Counted from the stretch's first letter, positions 34,275 to 43,404 are shown. The stretch is 64,000 nt of DNA from an uncultured Clostridia bacterium (GCA_947627665.1 CANQWX010000005.1:1-64000), one strand, 5' to 3'. The notes: generated by a model from the letters alone, not told the origin. A program made the numbers and translations.

Positions 34275-34790
34275 TTATATTCCCCGTATCCCGTTGAGGG
34301 GTTGTACCGACATCTCGGCGGTATACGGCTCGTTTCCGCCGCCCGCCACGGTGAGAGAGAGCGTGATCAGATCGCCCGCCGCACCGTCGCGCTTTGCCGA
34401 AAAGGCTTGCACCGAGAGGGTGCCGTAGAAGCTCTCCGGCATGAGGTCGAAATCTTTTTCGCCGCGCACCGCCTTGATCCGCCCGTCCTTGGCTTCAAAA
34501 GAAACTTCCGCGCCGAAATCGGTGCTGTCAAGCAGAAGCACGCCGTTCTCCTCGTGGATATTTTGCCCGTAGCGCATCTCGTCGGCGACAGTGAGCAGCA
34601 AAGAGGAGGCGACGCTCCTGCATTCGGCCGCTTCCATCGCGCGGTTTTTTGTCGAAAGAACGGTAGCGGAAAGCGCGGCGACGCCCGCCGCAAACAGCGC
34701 AAGGATGCCCACTGCGATCAAGGACTCCACCAGTGTGAAGCCCGCGCGCAGCCGCATCAAATATCTGCGTTTCATTGCGCATTTTCTCAT
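34275..34790 (-). CDS. Pseudopilin (minor pilin)
   Basis: A 171-residue protein with the prepilin signal LRAGFTLVESLIAVGILALFAAGVAAL: Gly-Phe cleavage site and Glu at +5. The remaining part has a beta-rich stretch (YGQNIHEENGVLLLDSTDFGAEVSF) and an ending typical of minor pilins of the GspI/PilV kind. Processed by PilD, then assembled into or at the tip of the pilus. An ATG at 34775 is an alternative start; neither has a strong ribosome site, so coupling with the gene 4 nt upstream is likely. Confidence 0.85.
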   Translation of the reverse strand: MRKCAMKRRYLMRLRAGFTLVESLIAVGILALFAAGVAALSATVLSTKNRAMEAAECRSVASSLLLTVADEMRYGQNIHEENGVLLLDSTDFGAEVSFEAKDGRIKAVRGEKDFDLMPESFYGTLSVQAFSAKRDGAAGDLITLSLTVAGGGNEPYTAEMSVQPLNGIRGI

Positions 34791-34794
34791 TCCG

Positions 34795-35031
34795 TCAGTC
34801 CTCCGTCTTGAATTCTCCGATCGTCCATTCCCCGGGGGCGGCCTGTTCCTCTTCGGTCACCGCATCGTAAAAATCCCTGTCTAAATCGCGGGCGGCGTCC
34901 CCCACGCGGTAAGCCGCCTGATACAGCGACGCGAGTAACAATGCGGACAGCGCGATGATGAGGACGCTCACCAAAAGCTCCGCGAACGTTTCGCCCCTGC
35001 GGGAACTTCTTCTCTTTAACAAGCGCTTCAT
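34795..35031 (-). CDS. Small pseudopilin-like protein
   Basis: A 78-residue protein with RRGETFAELLVSVLIIALSALLLASLY, which resembles a class III signal in which the residue after the processing Gly is Glu and not Phe, with another Glu at +5. Only about 45 residues follow the helix, so it would form little more than the N-terminal helix of a pilin. The start at 35031 overlaps the previous stop (ATGA) and is preferred over the ORF track start. Its processing by PilD is uncertain because of the unusual +1 residue. Confidence 0.65.
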   Translation of the reverse strand: MKRLLKRRSSRRGETFAELLVSVLIIALSALLLASLYQAAYRVGDAARDLDRDFYDAVTEEEQAAPGEWTIGEFKTED

Positions 35032-35588
35032 CCCATGGCCTCCGTTTTCCGCTCGATCTGCGCGCTGCGGACATCCCAAGAAAAGGTGCCTTCCTCCTCA
35101 TTTGCCTGCGGGACCGTCATCTGCGAACGGTAACGCAGATCGCCGCGGTGGGAAAATACATAAGTCAGGGAAAGATCTTCCTTGACGGTGCAGCTCACTT
35201 CCACGGTCTTTCCCTCCGCGGACATGGCAAAGGAGAGCTTTCTTTCACGGCCTTTCCCTTCCGCAAAAGCGCTGCAACACTCCGCGAGCTGTTTGTTCAT
35301 CTCCTCCAAAGCGTCCGTCGGCGCGCTCACGGAAGCCGAAGCGCCTCCTGTTTCCGCCGTGACCGTGATTTTTAAGCCGTCAAGCCCCGCGCGGACATAT
35401 TTGATCGCCGAAGCAATGGTAAGATAGGCCTCCTGCTCCTCGCGGGCGTCGGTATGCCGCCCGAGATCGGCGGAGGACATCGCAAGCACCGCCGAGCCTG
35501 TAAACGCCGCCAAAAGAAAGACGAGCATGGCGATCAGGACGGAGGCGCCGCGGCGGCCTGTGAAATTGTTTCTCTTGCTTTTCCGCAT
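35028..35588 (-). CDS. PilX-like minor pilus assembly protein
   Basis: A 186-residue protein with a basic N-terminus and one membrane helix (GRRGASVLIAMLVFLLAAFTGSAVLAMSSADLGRH), the pattern of PilX/PilX_N proteins that have Arg-Gly-Ala/Ser-x-Leu in place of the classical GFTLxE site, followed by AYLTIASAIKYVRAGLD and a beta-rich C-terminal half. It is first in the leftward pseudopilin operon. ATG 35588 has AGGAGAG close upstream, so I use it over the ORF track start at 35645. Role likely in pilus initiation, by context. Confidence 0.7.
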   Translation of the reverse strand: MRKSKRNNFTGRRGASVLIAMLVFLLAAFTGSAVLAMSSADLGRHTDAREEQEAYLTIASAIKYVRAGLDGLKITVTAETGGASASVSAPTDALEEMNKQLAECCSAFAEGKGRERKLSFAMSAEGKTVEVSCTVKEDLSLTYVFSHRGDLRYRSQMTVPQANEEEGTFSWDVRSAQIERKTEAMG

Positions 35589-35659
35589 CTGGCTCTCCTC
35601 TGCCGCGCGCTTCTTACGGGAAGCAACGGGACCGCAGATCCGCATACTTATTCAGTATT

Positions 35660-35688
35660 ATTATACTTCATTGCGTTTATTCTGTCAA
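35660..35688 (-). promoter_or_regulatory. Perfect consensus promoter of the pseudopilin operon
   Basis: Minus strand TTGACA (35688-35683), 17 bases, TATAAT (35665-35660): an exact match to the vegetative consensus. It lies about 70 nt upstream of the PilX-like start. Confidence 0.9.
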
Positions 35689-35833
35689 TGGGATCGCGGC
35701 CATTTTTTCGACGATTTTCGCCGAAAGGGATAGGGGACGCACAAGAAAATGGAAGCGCTTCCAGATTTTTCCCGCCGATGGCGCAATTTGGCGAATTGTT
35801 CGGGAAAATGCGGGAAATATTCCGTCAAAAGCC

Positions 35834-35862
35834 TTGCATTTTCTCATAAATTAAATTATAAT
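35834..35862 (+). promoter_or_regulatory. Promoter of the c-di-GMP regulator operon
   Basis: TTGCAT (35834-35839), 17 bases, TATAAT (35857-35862), about 30 nt before the small membrane protein gene. It is back to back with the pseudopilin promoter, 145 bp away. Confidence 0.8.
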
Positions 35863-35893
35863 CGAAGGGATCGGACATTTTGGGAGTTGGAGT

Positions 35894-36157
35894 ATGATGG
35901 AATTTTGCATGGCAGCGGCGGGGATCCTCGACCTCGGAAAGACCTCCTCCGTTGTGTTGTTGCTCATCATCATTCAGGCGGCAATCGCAGCCGTAGCGCT
36001 GGCCGCGTTTGTTTGTCTTGCCTTGCGGAAGTATTTCCGCTCCAAAAACAGGCAAGACTTTTTCGCACAGTCCGCCGAAGAGCGGCTCGTGTACGACGCG
36101 GAAGATGCGGAAGACGTAGCGCCTTCGGACGGTCCGCGGACGGGCGGACGGGAGTAA
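35894..36157 (+). CDS. Small single-pass membrane protein
   Basis: An 87-residue protein of unknown function: a hydrophobic segment (SSVVLLLIIIQAAIAAVALAAFVCLAL, about residues 18-44), then a basic stretch RKYFRSKNRQ and an acidic tail rich in Asp and Glu. GGGAGTTGGAG precedes the ATG. It is 4 nt from the REC-HD-GYP-GGDEF gene and surely in the same transcript, so it could be a membrane partner of that regulator; I recognise no family. Confidence 0.6.
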   Translation: MMEFCMAAAGILDLGKTSSVVLLLIIIQAAIAAVALAAFVCLALRKYFRSKNRQDFFAQSAEERLVYDAEDAEDVAPSDGPRTGGRE

Positions 36158-36161
36158 CGGC

Positions 36162-38294
36162 ATGGATACGTCGCGGCGCACACAACGGGAGAAGATCCTG
36201 ATCGTAGACGATTCCGAGATGAACCGCTCCATCCTCGCCGACATGTTGGGGGAAGAATTCGACGTGCGGGAAGCGGAGGACGGAGAGGCGGCGATCGGGA
36301 TCCTTGCGGAGGAGGGAAGTTCTTTTTCGCTCGTCCTTCTCGACATCGTCATGCCGCGGAAGAACGGCTTCGACGTGCTCCGCGAGATGAACCGCACCCG
36401 CCTGATCGACGATCTCCCCGTGATCATGGTGTCGTCGGAAACCGCTTCCGACCAGATCGAACAGGCTTATGAGCTGGGCGCGACCGACTTCATCATGCGT
36501 CCCTTCGACGCGTCCATCGTCCACCGCCGCGTGCTCAATACTATTTTGTTGTACGCCAAGCAGAAGAAACTGCTCGGCATCATCGAAGAACAATTGGACG
36601 AAAAGGAGCAGTACAGCGCCATGATGGTGGACATTTTGAGCCACATCGTGGAATTCCGCAACGGCGAGAGCGGACTGCATATCCTGCATGTACGCACCAT
36701 CACCGATTTTCTGCTCCGTAAACTTCTCAAAAAGACAGATAAATATGCTTTCTCGGAGGCAGACATCTCCATCATCAGCATGGCGTCTGCACTCCACGAC
36801 ATCGGAAAGATCGCCATAGACGACAAGATCCTCAACAAGCCAGGAAAGCTCACGGACGAGGAATTCGCCATCATGAAGAGCCACAGCATGATCGGGGCGA
36901 AGATGCTGGAGGGCCTCACCGCGCACAAGAACGACCCGCTCGTCAAACGCGCCTACGAGATCTGCCGCTGGCACCATGAGCGCTTCGACGGAAGGGGGTA
37001 CCCCGACGGACGGAAGGGGGACGAAATTCCGATCTCCGCTCAGATCGTAGCGCTCGCCGACGTATACGACGCCCTGACCAGCCAGCGGGTCTACAAGCCC
37101 GCCTATACGCCCGAAGAGGCAAAGGAGATGATCCTCGGCGGCAAATGCGGCGCCTTCAACCCGCTCCTGCTCGAGATCCTCTCGGAGGAATTTTCTTCCC
37201 TCAAAGAGGCCATCAAGGACGAAACGGGAAGAAACGCGGGAAAGCGGGATATACGGAATTTTGCGGACGCCATGCTGCACGCGCGCGGAACGTCCGCGTC
37301 CGACCGCACACTCAAACTGCTCGACTACGAGCGCATGAAGTTCAACTTTTATGCCGAACTCACCGAAGAGATACAGTTCGAATACGTCTTTGCGGAGGAC
37401 CTGCTCAAGCTCTCGCCGTGGGGCGCCAAAAAGCTCGGCGTGACGGAGGAACTCGTGGACCCCGCGCACAACGAGGCGCTCTGCGCCCAGTTCGGCGCTC
37501 GTTGGTTCGAAGAGCTTGGTGAACTTTTGGCGCAGACGACGGTGGAAAACCCCGAGATCCGCCATGAGTTCCCGCTCGCCATCGGGGGGGAGGAGCGTTG
37601 GTACGATCTCATTATCCGCACCATACGTTCGGACGACATCCCGCCCAAGATCGACAGTGCGATCGGCAAGCTCGTGGACGTCCACGACGTGCACACCACC
37701 CTGATGCAGCTCAAAGAAAGCTCCATCCGCGACCCGCTGACTGGGCTGCTCAACCGCACGGGCGTGGCGGAGGAGATCGCCGAAAAGCTCAAGGGATTTC
37801 CCGAAAAACAGTACGCTTTCGCCGTTTTCGACATCGATGAATTCAAGAGCGCAAACGACGTCTACGGACATCTGTTCGGCGACAAAGTGCTCTGCGAAGT
37901 CGCCGAGCGGCTCATGCACAACACCCGCGCGGGCGATGTCTGCGCGCGCATCGGCGGCGATGAATTTTTGGTCGTATTCGAATACAACGTAGACCTTCAC
38001 CCGATCATTGCCCGTATCTTCAAGTCGGTGTGCGGCAAGGTCGGGCCATTCGATATGACGGTCAGCATGGGCGTCGCCGAAATGACGGAGAAGAACGAGC
38101 CGTACAACGAGATCTTCCAAAAGGCGGATATCGCGCTGTATGTATCCAAAAATTCGGGCCGCGCGACCTACCGTTTTTACGACGCCTCCATGGTCGGAAA
38201 GATCGCGGCAAACGCGGCGGACGCGGGACACGGGCGGATCCTTGCCGATGAAAGCGGCGCGGACGCACCGCAAGATCAAGAGAAACTTTCATAA
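36162..38294 (+). CDS. Response regulator with HD-GYP and GGDEF domains
   Basis: A 710-residue c-di-GMP enzyme. Receiver domain at residues 10-130 with the phosphorylated Asp in LVLLDIVMPRKNG; HD-GYP phosphodiesterase at about 155-345 with ALHDIGKIAI and HHERFDGRGYP intact; a PAS-like region at about 380-520; GGDEF cyclase at about 525-675 with RIGGDEFLVVFEY and an intact inhibitory RxxD site (RAGD, five residues before GGDEF). Both activities may therefore work, switched by phosphorylation. It precedes an Hpt gene and the pilus operon, and likely controls pili. Confidence 0.93.
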   Translation: MDTSRRTQREKILIVDDSEMNRSILADMLGEEFDVREAEDGEAAIGILAEEGSSFSLVLLDIVMPRKNGFDVLREMNRTRLIDDLPVIMVSSETASDQIEQAYELGATDFIMRPFDASIVHRRVLNTILLYAKQKKLLGIIEEQLDEKEQYSAMMVDILSHIVEFRNGESGLHILHVRTITDFLLRKLLKKTDKYAFSEADISIISMASALHDIGKIAIDDKILNKPGKLTDEEFAIMKSHSMIGAKMLEGLTAHKNDPLVKRAYEICRWHHERFDGRGYPDGRKGDEIPISAQIVALADVYDALTSQRVYKPAYTPEEAKEMILGGKCGAFNPLLLEILSEEFSSLKEAIKDETGRNAGKRDIRNFADAMLHARGTSASDRTLKLLDYERMKFNFYAELTEEIQFEYVFAEDLLKLSPWGAKKLGVTEELVDPAHNEALCAQFGARWFEELGELLAQTTVENPEIRHEFPLAIGGEERWYDLIIRTIRSDDIPPKIDSAIGKLVDVHDVHTTLMQLKESSIRDPLTGLLNRTGVAEEIAEKLKGFPEKQYAFAVFDIDEFKSANDVYGHLFGDKVLCEVAERLMHNTRAGDVCARIGGDEFLVVFEYNVDLHPIIARIFKSVCGKVGPFDMTVSMGVAEMTEKNEPYNEIFQKADIALYVSKNSGRATYRFYDASMVGKIAANAADAGHGRILADESGADAPQDQEKLS

Positions 38295-38329
38295 TATCAA
38301 ATATCAAATTATAAGGGAGCCATATTATC

Positions 38330-38692
38330 GTGACGATCCGGGAATGCTACGCCGCGCTCGGCGGCGACTATGACGATGTGATCGGCAGACTGCGCAGCGA
38401 GCGGCTGGTGCAGAAATTCGTGCTCAAGTTCCCCGAGGACGGGAGCTATGCGCTTCTGCACAGTTCACTCGAAGCGGGAAACACGGAGGAAGCCTTCCGC
38501 GCGGCGCATACCATCAAGGGAATGTGCCAAAATCTCGGCTTTACGCAGCTGGCGGATTCGGGGAGCGCGCTGACCGAGGCGCTCCGCCACGGCGACGCCG
38601 CACAGGCTGCGGCGCTTCTTCCCAAGGTGGACGAGGACTACGCCGCCGTCACAGCGGCGATCCTCGCTTTCAAGGAGAGCAACGGGCTGTAA
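38330..38692 (+). CDS. Histidine phosphotransfer (Hpt) domain protein
   Basis: A 120-residue helical-bundle protein with the phosphorylatable histidine in FRAAHTIKGMCQNLGF. It passes phosphate between receiver domains in multistep relays. The GTG start has AAGGGAG upstream at a slightly long spacing. It lies 35 nt after the REC-HD-GYP-GGDEF gene; the only hybrid kinase in the window, with two receiver domains, is at 47950-50988. These three could form one relay, which is inference from content and proximity. Confidence 0.88.
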   Translation: MTIRECYAALGGDYDDVIGRLRSERLVQKFVLKFPEDGSYALLHSSLEAGNTEEAFRAAHTIKGMCQNLGFTQLADSGSALTEALRHGDAAQAAALLPKVDEDYAAVTAAILAFKESNGL

Positions 38693-38744
38693 AACGGTTT
38701 TGGGCCGTGCCCGCCGCCCGCATCGCACGCCGTACGGGACGGAA

Positions 38745-38762
38745 AACCCGCCTCAGAGGCGG
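38745..38762 (+). terminator. Hairpin after the Hpt gene
   Basis: CCCGCCT and AGGCGGG form a GC-rich stem with only a weak following T-run (AATTTGCC). It probably ends or slows the regulator transcript before the pilus promoter. Confidence 0.4.
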
Positions 38763-38811
38763 GAATTTGCCCATAGCAAAATTTTCTTGGGCGCGAAATC
38801 ATAAAAGACGC

Positions 38812-38840
38812 TTGACAACGCGCCCGATCGCCTTTATACT
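38812..38840 (+). promoter_or_regulatory. Promoter of the type IV pilus operon
   Basis: TTGACA (38812-38817), 17 bases, TATACT (38835-38840), about 60 nt upstream of pilB. It has one mismatch to consensus. Confidence 0.85.
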
Positions 38841-38904
38841 ATTATATTGTAGGGAATATGCGACGCGCGGCATTTGCTCACGCCGGAGCGTCGGGAGGGA
38901 AAGG

Positions 38905-40596
38905 ATGCAATATCTCCGTTTGGGCGATATCCTCGTCAACAACGGCGCGATTACGCAAGAACAGTTAGACCGCGCGTTGGAGGTACAAAAATCGCGCCAC
39001 GAGCGTTTGGGCACGATCCTCATCGACGAGGGCATCATCAACGAACAGCGGCTCATCGAAACGCTCGAATTGCAACTCGGGATCGACTTTATCGACCTGA
39101 GCAAGATCCGCATCCCGCTCGAACTCGCTTCCGTCGTTCCCAAGAACATCGCGCGCAGACACGGCGTGGTGCCCGTCCGCCTCAACAAGGACGAGCTTAC
39201 CCTCGCCATGTCCGATCCGCTCAACTTTGTGGCGCTCGAAGAGGTACGCGCGGCGACCCGCAAGCGCATCCTGCCCAAAATTGCAACGATGGCCGCGGTC
39301 AACAAAGCAATCTCCACGCTCTACGGGAACGAGGGCGTTGCCCGTGCGATCGAGGAACTGCGCTACGACGGCGCCATGCGGGAAGCGCCCGCGCAGCCCG
39401 TCAGCGAAGAGGTGACGGAAGATCTGCAATCCGCACCCGCCATACGGCTCGTCAATTCCATTCTCGAACGCGCTTCCACCGAGCGGGCGAGCGACATCCA
39501 CCTCGAAGCCCGCGCAGACGAAATGGTCGTCCGCATGCGGATCGACGGCAATTTGCGCACGATACTCAGCGTACCCGAGGAACTCAAGCGCACGGTCGTT
39601 TCCCGCTTGAAGATCATGGGCGGCATGGACATCGCCGAATCCCGCATTCCGCAGGACGGCCGCGCGAACGTGATGATCAAGGGGCACAACATCGACCTGC
39701 GTATGTCTACGCTTCCCACGATGTACGGCGAAAAGGTCGTCATCCGCCTTCTCGACAAATCCACCCAGCTCTTGAACGCGGCGGCGCTCGGGCTGGAGGG
39801 AGAAAATCTCGAAAAATACAACGCGCTGCTCACCAACGCGCACGGCATGATCCTCATCGTCGGTCCCACGGGGTCGGGCAAATCGTCTACGATGTACACG
39901 ATGATCCGCTCCCTCAACACCGAAGAGGTCAATCTCGTCACGCTGGAGAACCCCGTAGAGTACGATATCGACGGCGTCAACCAGGTGCAGATCAACGAAA
40001 AGGTGGGAATGACCTTTGCGAGCGGTCTGCGTTCGGTGCTCCGCCAAGACCCCGACATCATTGCGGTGGGGGAGATCCGCGACGGCGAAACGGCGGAGAT
40101 CGCCATCCGCGCGGCGATCACGGGGCATTTGGTGCTCTCCACCGTACACACGAACGACGCATTCTCGGCGATCGACCGTCTGATCGACATCGGCGTCGCG
40201 CCCTATCTGTTGGCGGACGCCCTCAACGGCATCATTTCGCAACGGCTCGTGCGGCGCATCTGCCCGCACTGCAAGACGGCGTACCGTCCCACGGACGCGG
40301 AGCTTGAAAAACTCGGGCTTGCGGGCGGGACAAAGGATGTGACCTTCTACCGCGGCAAGGGCTGCCCGCAGTGCTTCCACACGGGGTACATCGGGCGCAC
40401 GGCGGTGTTCGAGATCCTCGTGCTCGACAGGGATCTCAAGCACGCCATCTCGGCGGGACAGCATCTGACCGAGCTTACCGCCAACGTCAAGGAGGGGAGC
40501 TTCACCTCCCTGCGGGAAGAGGGTCGCCGTCTGGTACTCAAAGGCGTCACCTCTGCGGACGAAGTGCTCCGCGTGCTGAACACCACGGCGGATTAA
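38905..40596 (+). CDS. pilB: Type IV pilus extension ATPase PilB
   Basis: A 563-residue GspE/PilB ATPase that drives pilus growth. The N-terminal MshEN domain has two intact 24-residue c-di-GMP motifs (RLGxxLxxxGxxxxxxLxxxLxxQ): RLGDILVNNG... and RLGTILIDEG.... Then VGPTGSGKSSTMYTM (Walker A), GEIRDGETAEIAIRAAITGHLVLSTVHTND (Walker B and His box), and a zinc tetrad CPHC...CPQC. GGGAGGGAAAGG precedes the ATG at 38905; the ORF track start overlaps other genes. First gene of the pilus operon. Confidence 0.96.
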   Translation: MQYLRLGDILVNNGAITQEQLDRALEVQKSRHERLGTILIDEGIINEQRLIETLELQLGIDFIDLSKIRIPLELASVVPKNIARRHGVVPVRLNKDELTLAMSDPLNFVALEEVRAATRKRILPKIATMAAVNKAISTLYGNEGVARAIEELRYDGAMREAPAQPVSEEVTEDLQSAPAIRLVNSILERASTERASDIHLEARADEMVVRMRIDGNLRTILSVPEELKRTVVSRLKIMGGMDIAESRIPQDGRANVMIKGHNIDLRMSTLPTMYGEKVVIRLLDKSTQLLNAAALGLEGENLEKYNALLTNAHGMILIVGPTGSGKSSTMYTMIRSLNTEEVNLVTLENPVEYDIDGVNQVQINEKVGMTFASGLRSVLRQDPDIIAVGEIRDGETAEIAIRAAITGHLVLSTVHTNDAFSAIDRLIDIGVAPYLLADALNGIISQRLVRRICPHCKTAYRPTDAELEKLGLAGGTKDVTFYRGKGCPQCFHTGYIGRTAVFEILVLDRDLKHAISAGQHLTELTANVKEGSFTSLREEGRRLVLKGVTSADEVLRVLNTTAD

Positions 40597-40609
40597 GGAG
40601 AAGAGCATC

Positions 40610-41659
40610 ATGCAGATGGAGCTGAACGAGATCATCACGGCGGCAAAGGAGCTGCACGCTTCGGACATCCACCTCGTGCGCGGGCTTCCGCCGCGGCTGA
40701 GGATCGACGGACTTTTGAAAAATTTCGGCACCGAGCTTTCGGCCGCCGACTGCGAATCCTACGCAAAACTTATGGCGGGGGAAGAGTACGCCGCCATTGA
40801 AAAGAGAGGGGAACTCGATCTTGCGATCACCTTCCCGGGACACATCCGCTGCCGTATCAACCTGTTCCGCCAGCAAGGGGCGGTTTCGGCGGCGATCCGC
40901 ATTTTGTCCGACAGGATCCCCGACCTCGACGAGCTGGGGCTTCCGCCCAAGGTGCAATCCCTTCCCGAACTCAACCGCGGCATCGTGTTGGTGACGGGGG
41001 AAACAGGCTCGGGCAAGTCTACCACCCTCGCCGCGATGCTCGACAGGATCAACCACACCTTCGACGGGCACATCATCACCCTCGAGGACCCCATCGAATA
41101 TATCTATGAACCCGACCGCTGCGTCATCAACCAGCGCGAAGTGGGGGCGGACACGGAGAGCTACGCAAGCGGCCTGCGGGCTGTCCTGCGCGAGGACCCC
41201 GACGTCATCCTCATCGGCGAGATGCGCGACCTCAACACCATAGAAACGGCGCTCACGGCTGCGGAAACAGGGCATCTGGTATTCGCCACCCTGCACACCA
41301 ATTCCGCACCCGATTCCATCGACCGCATCGTGTCCGTCTTTCCCGAGATGCGGCAAAAACAGATCCGCTTACAGCTTTCCACCACCCTCATGGCGGTGCT
41401 TTCGCAACAGCTCCTTCCCCGCAGGACGGGGGGACGGGTCGCGGCATGCGAACTCATGATGGTGACGCCCGCCATCCGCAACCTCATCCGCGAGGCAAAG
41501 ACGCCCCAGATCGCCAGCGCGATGGCGACCTCGGCGGCCGAAGGCTCGGTGACGATGGACAATTCTCTCATTGCGCTCTACCGCCAAAAGATCATTTCGG
41601 CGGAAACGGCAAAGAGTGCCGCCCACGACGCGGACTATGTGCGCAAGAACGTGTTTTGA
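40610..41659 (+). CDS. pilT: Type IV pilus retraction ATPase PilT
   Basis: A 349-residue hexameric ATPase that depolymerises the pilus, the motor of twitching. N-terminal ASDIHLVRGLPPRLRIDG, Walker A VTGETGSGKSTTLAAML, the AIRALREDPDVIL-like block AVLREDPDVILIGEMRDL, and ETALTAAETGHLVFATLHTNSA. Length is normal. It follows pilB by 13 nt with AAGGAGAAG as ribosome site. Its presence indicates retractable pili and not only a secretion pseudopilus. Confidence 0.95.
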   Translation: MQMELNEIITAAKELHASDIHLVRGLPPRLRIDGLLKNFGTELSAADCESYAKLMAGEEYAAIEKRGELDLAITFPGHIRCRINLFRQQGAVSAAIRILSDRIPDLDELGLPPKVQSLPELNRGIVLVTGETGSGKSTTLAAMLDRINHTFDGHIITLEDPIEYIYEPDRCVINQREVGADTESYASGLRAVLREDPDVILIGEMRDLNTIETALTAAETGHLVFATLHTNSAPDSIDRIVSVFPEMRQKQIRLQLSTTLMAVLSQQLLPRRTGGRVAACELMMVTPAIRNLIREAKTPQIASAMATSAAEGSVTMDNSLIALYRQKIISAETAKSAAHDADYVRKNVF

Positions 41660-41678
41660 GCTTCTCGAAGGAGGGTAG

Positions 41679-42896
41679 ATGAATACCTACAAATACCGTG
41701 CCATCGCCCAAGACGGATCCAAAGTAAACGGCGTGATCGAAGCCTACGATGAATTCGAAGCCGTCAACGAGATCCGCAAGAGCTATGAGGTGGTGGAGGA
41801 CATCAAGCCCGTACGCAAGGAGCGGCGCTTCAATATCGACCTCAACGAGCCGCTGTGGGTGAGCAATAAGACGTTGGCGCTCACGGCGAACCAATTCTGC
41901 ATCATGCTCAAGGCGGGGCTATCCATGACGCGCACGATCGAGATCGTGGCGGAACAATGCGAAGATAAGCTCATGCGGCGCATCCTCAAAGCCACCGCAA
42001 AGGACGTGGAGGCGGGCTATTCCCTCGCGGGAAGTCTGGAAAAGAACGGGAAAAAGGTCCCCGTCGTGTTCATCGAAACGGTGCGCGCGGGGGAGGAATC
42101 GGGGACGCTCGAACAGGCGTTCCAGAGCCTCGAAACCTACTTCACCCGCGCCCACAAGTCCAACAAAAAGGTCAAGTCCGCCATGACCTATCCCATCATG
42201 GTGCTCATCATCGCCGTGATCGTCATCGGCATCGTCATGGTGGTGCTCGTGCCGCGCATGACGGAATCTCTCCGGTCCATGGGCAGCGACCTGCCGCTCA
42301 TCACCAAAATCCTCATTGCGATCTCCGACTTCTTTGCGAAATGGTGGTACCTCGTGCTCGGCGTCATTGCGGCGCTCGTGCTCGCGCTCTTCCTTTACGG
42401 CAGGACGGAAAAGGGCAAAATGCTCTATTCCAAGATCCGCATCAAACTTCCCGTACTCGGGAAGATCACCAAATTCAATGCGGCGGCGCAGACGGCAAAC
42501 ACCCTTGCGACCCTGCTCGCGGCGGGGATCCCCGTCACCAAAGCGCTCGACATCGTCAGCCGCGTGGTGGATTGCCGCTGTGTGGGCAAGGAACTCAACG
42601 AGGCGATCGTCAAGCTCGAGAGCGGCATGAGCCTCGGCGAGGCGCTGAAAACGTCGCAGTATCTTCCGCCGATGCTCATCGAAATGATCACGGTGGGGGA
42701 AACCTCGGGCATGCTCGAAGAAACGCTCCGCACGATCGGCCTCTTTTATACCGACGAGGCGGCGTCCGCTTCGGACAGGGCGCTCAGCCTGCTGGAACCG
42801 ACCATCACCATCATCCTCGGCGTCGTGGTGGGATTTATCGTCATCGCCATCTACGTTCCCATCTTCACCATGTCCGCAGGCCAAGGCGGGCTTTAA
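41679..42896 (+). CDS. pilC: Type IV pilus platform protein PilC
   Basis: A 405-residue GspF/PilC inner-membrane platform with two repeated helical domains (QFCIMLKAGLSMTRTIEIVAEQ and TLATLLAAGIPVTKALDIVSRV), each ending in a membrane segment, and a last helix (TIILGVVVGFIVIAIYVPIF). It transmits motor action to the pilin subunits. AAGGAGGG before the ATG. N-terminal MNTYKYRAIAQDGSKVNG is the usual beginning. Confidence 0.95.
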   Translation: MNTYKYRAIAQDGSKVNGVIEAYDEFEAVNEIRKSYEVVEDIKPVRKERRFNIDLNEPLWVSNKTLALTANQFCIMLKAGLSMTRTIEIVAEQCEDKLMRRILKATAKDVEAGYSLAGSLEKNGKKVPVVFIETVRAGEESGTLEQAFQSLETYFTRAHKSNKKVKSAMTYPIMVLIIAVIVIGIVMVVLVPRMTESLRSMGSDLPLITKILIAISDFFAKWWYLVLGVIAALVLALFLYGRTEKGKMLYSKIRIKLPVLGKITKFNAAAQTANTLATLLAAGIPVTKALDIVSRVVDCRCVGKELNEAIVKLESGMSLGEALKTSQYLPPMLIEMITVGETSGMLEETLRTIGLFYTDEAASASDRALSLLEPTITIILGVVVGFIVIAIYVPIFTMSAGQGGL

Positions 42897-42981
42897 GGCG
42901 CCGCAAGACAAAGGTTTCGATCGCCGTTTCATCCCGACGGCGTGAAAAATACATCTAAAACTTTCATGAAAGGAGTAAAAA

Positions 42982-43404
42982 ATGAAAAGAAACAACCGTA
43001 AGGGCTTTACCCTTGCCGAACTCTTGATCGTTGTTGCGATCATCGCGGTCATCTCGGCGATCGCAGTCCCGCTCTTTTTCGGCGGCGTGAGAAAGGCGCA
43101 GGAAGCGACCTACTCCGCAAACGTACAAGCGGTCAGATCTGCCGCGGCAGCCAAGCTGCTGTCCGACGACACCGATCTTGAAGCGCTGTTCAAGGACGGT
43201 ACAGACGTTCATATCTATGCCGATGCCGCAGTGGATGAACAGGGCAATATCAGCGGTTTAAGAATCTTTATAAACAAAGATGGCGAACGCAAAGCAGTTA
43301 CAAACAGTTACGACGACTGGAAAAATGGTAAGGAGGGCGCCATTGACGCCGGTCATATCGTCGTCGAACTTGCCTTGAACGACATCGGCGGTGTAATCGT
43401 ATAA
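42982..43404 (+). CDS. pilA: Major type IV prepilin PilA
   Basis: A 140-residue prepilin: leader MKRNNRKG, cleavage before Phe, FTLAELLIVVAIIAVISAIAVPLFF with Glu at +5, then a small globular domain ending DAGHIVVELALNDIGGVIV. GAAAGGAGTAAAAA gives a very strong ribosome site. There are no cysteines for a disulfide loop. Cluster position between the platform gene and pilD marks it as the main subunit. The 195 nt that follow may form structured RNA. Confidence 0.93.
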   Translation: MKRNNRKGFTLAELLIVVAIIAVISAIAVPLFFGGVRKAQEATYSANVQAVRSAAAAKLLSDDTDLEALFKDGTDVHIYADAAVDEQGNISGLRIFINKDGERKAVTNSYDDWKNGKEGAIDAGHIVVELALNDIGGVIV

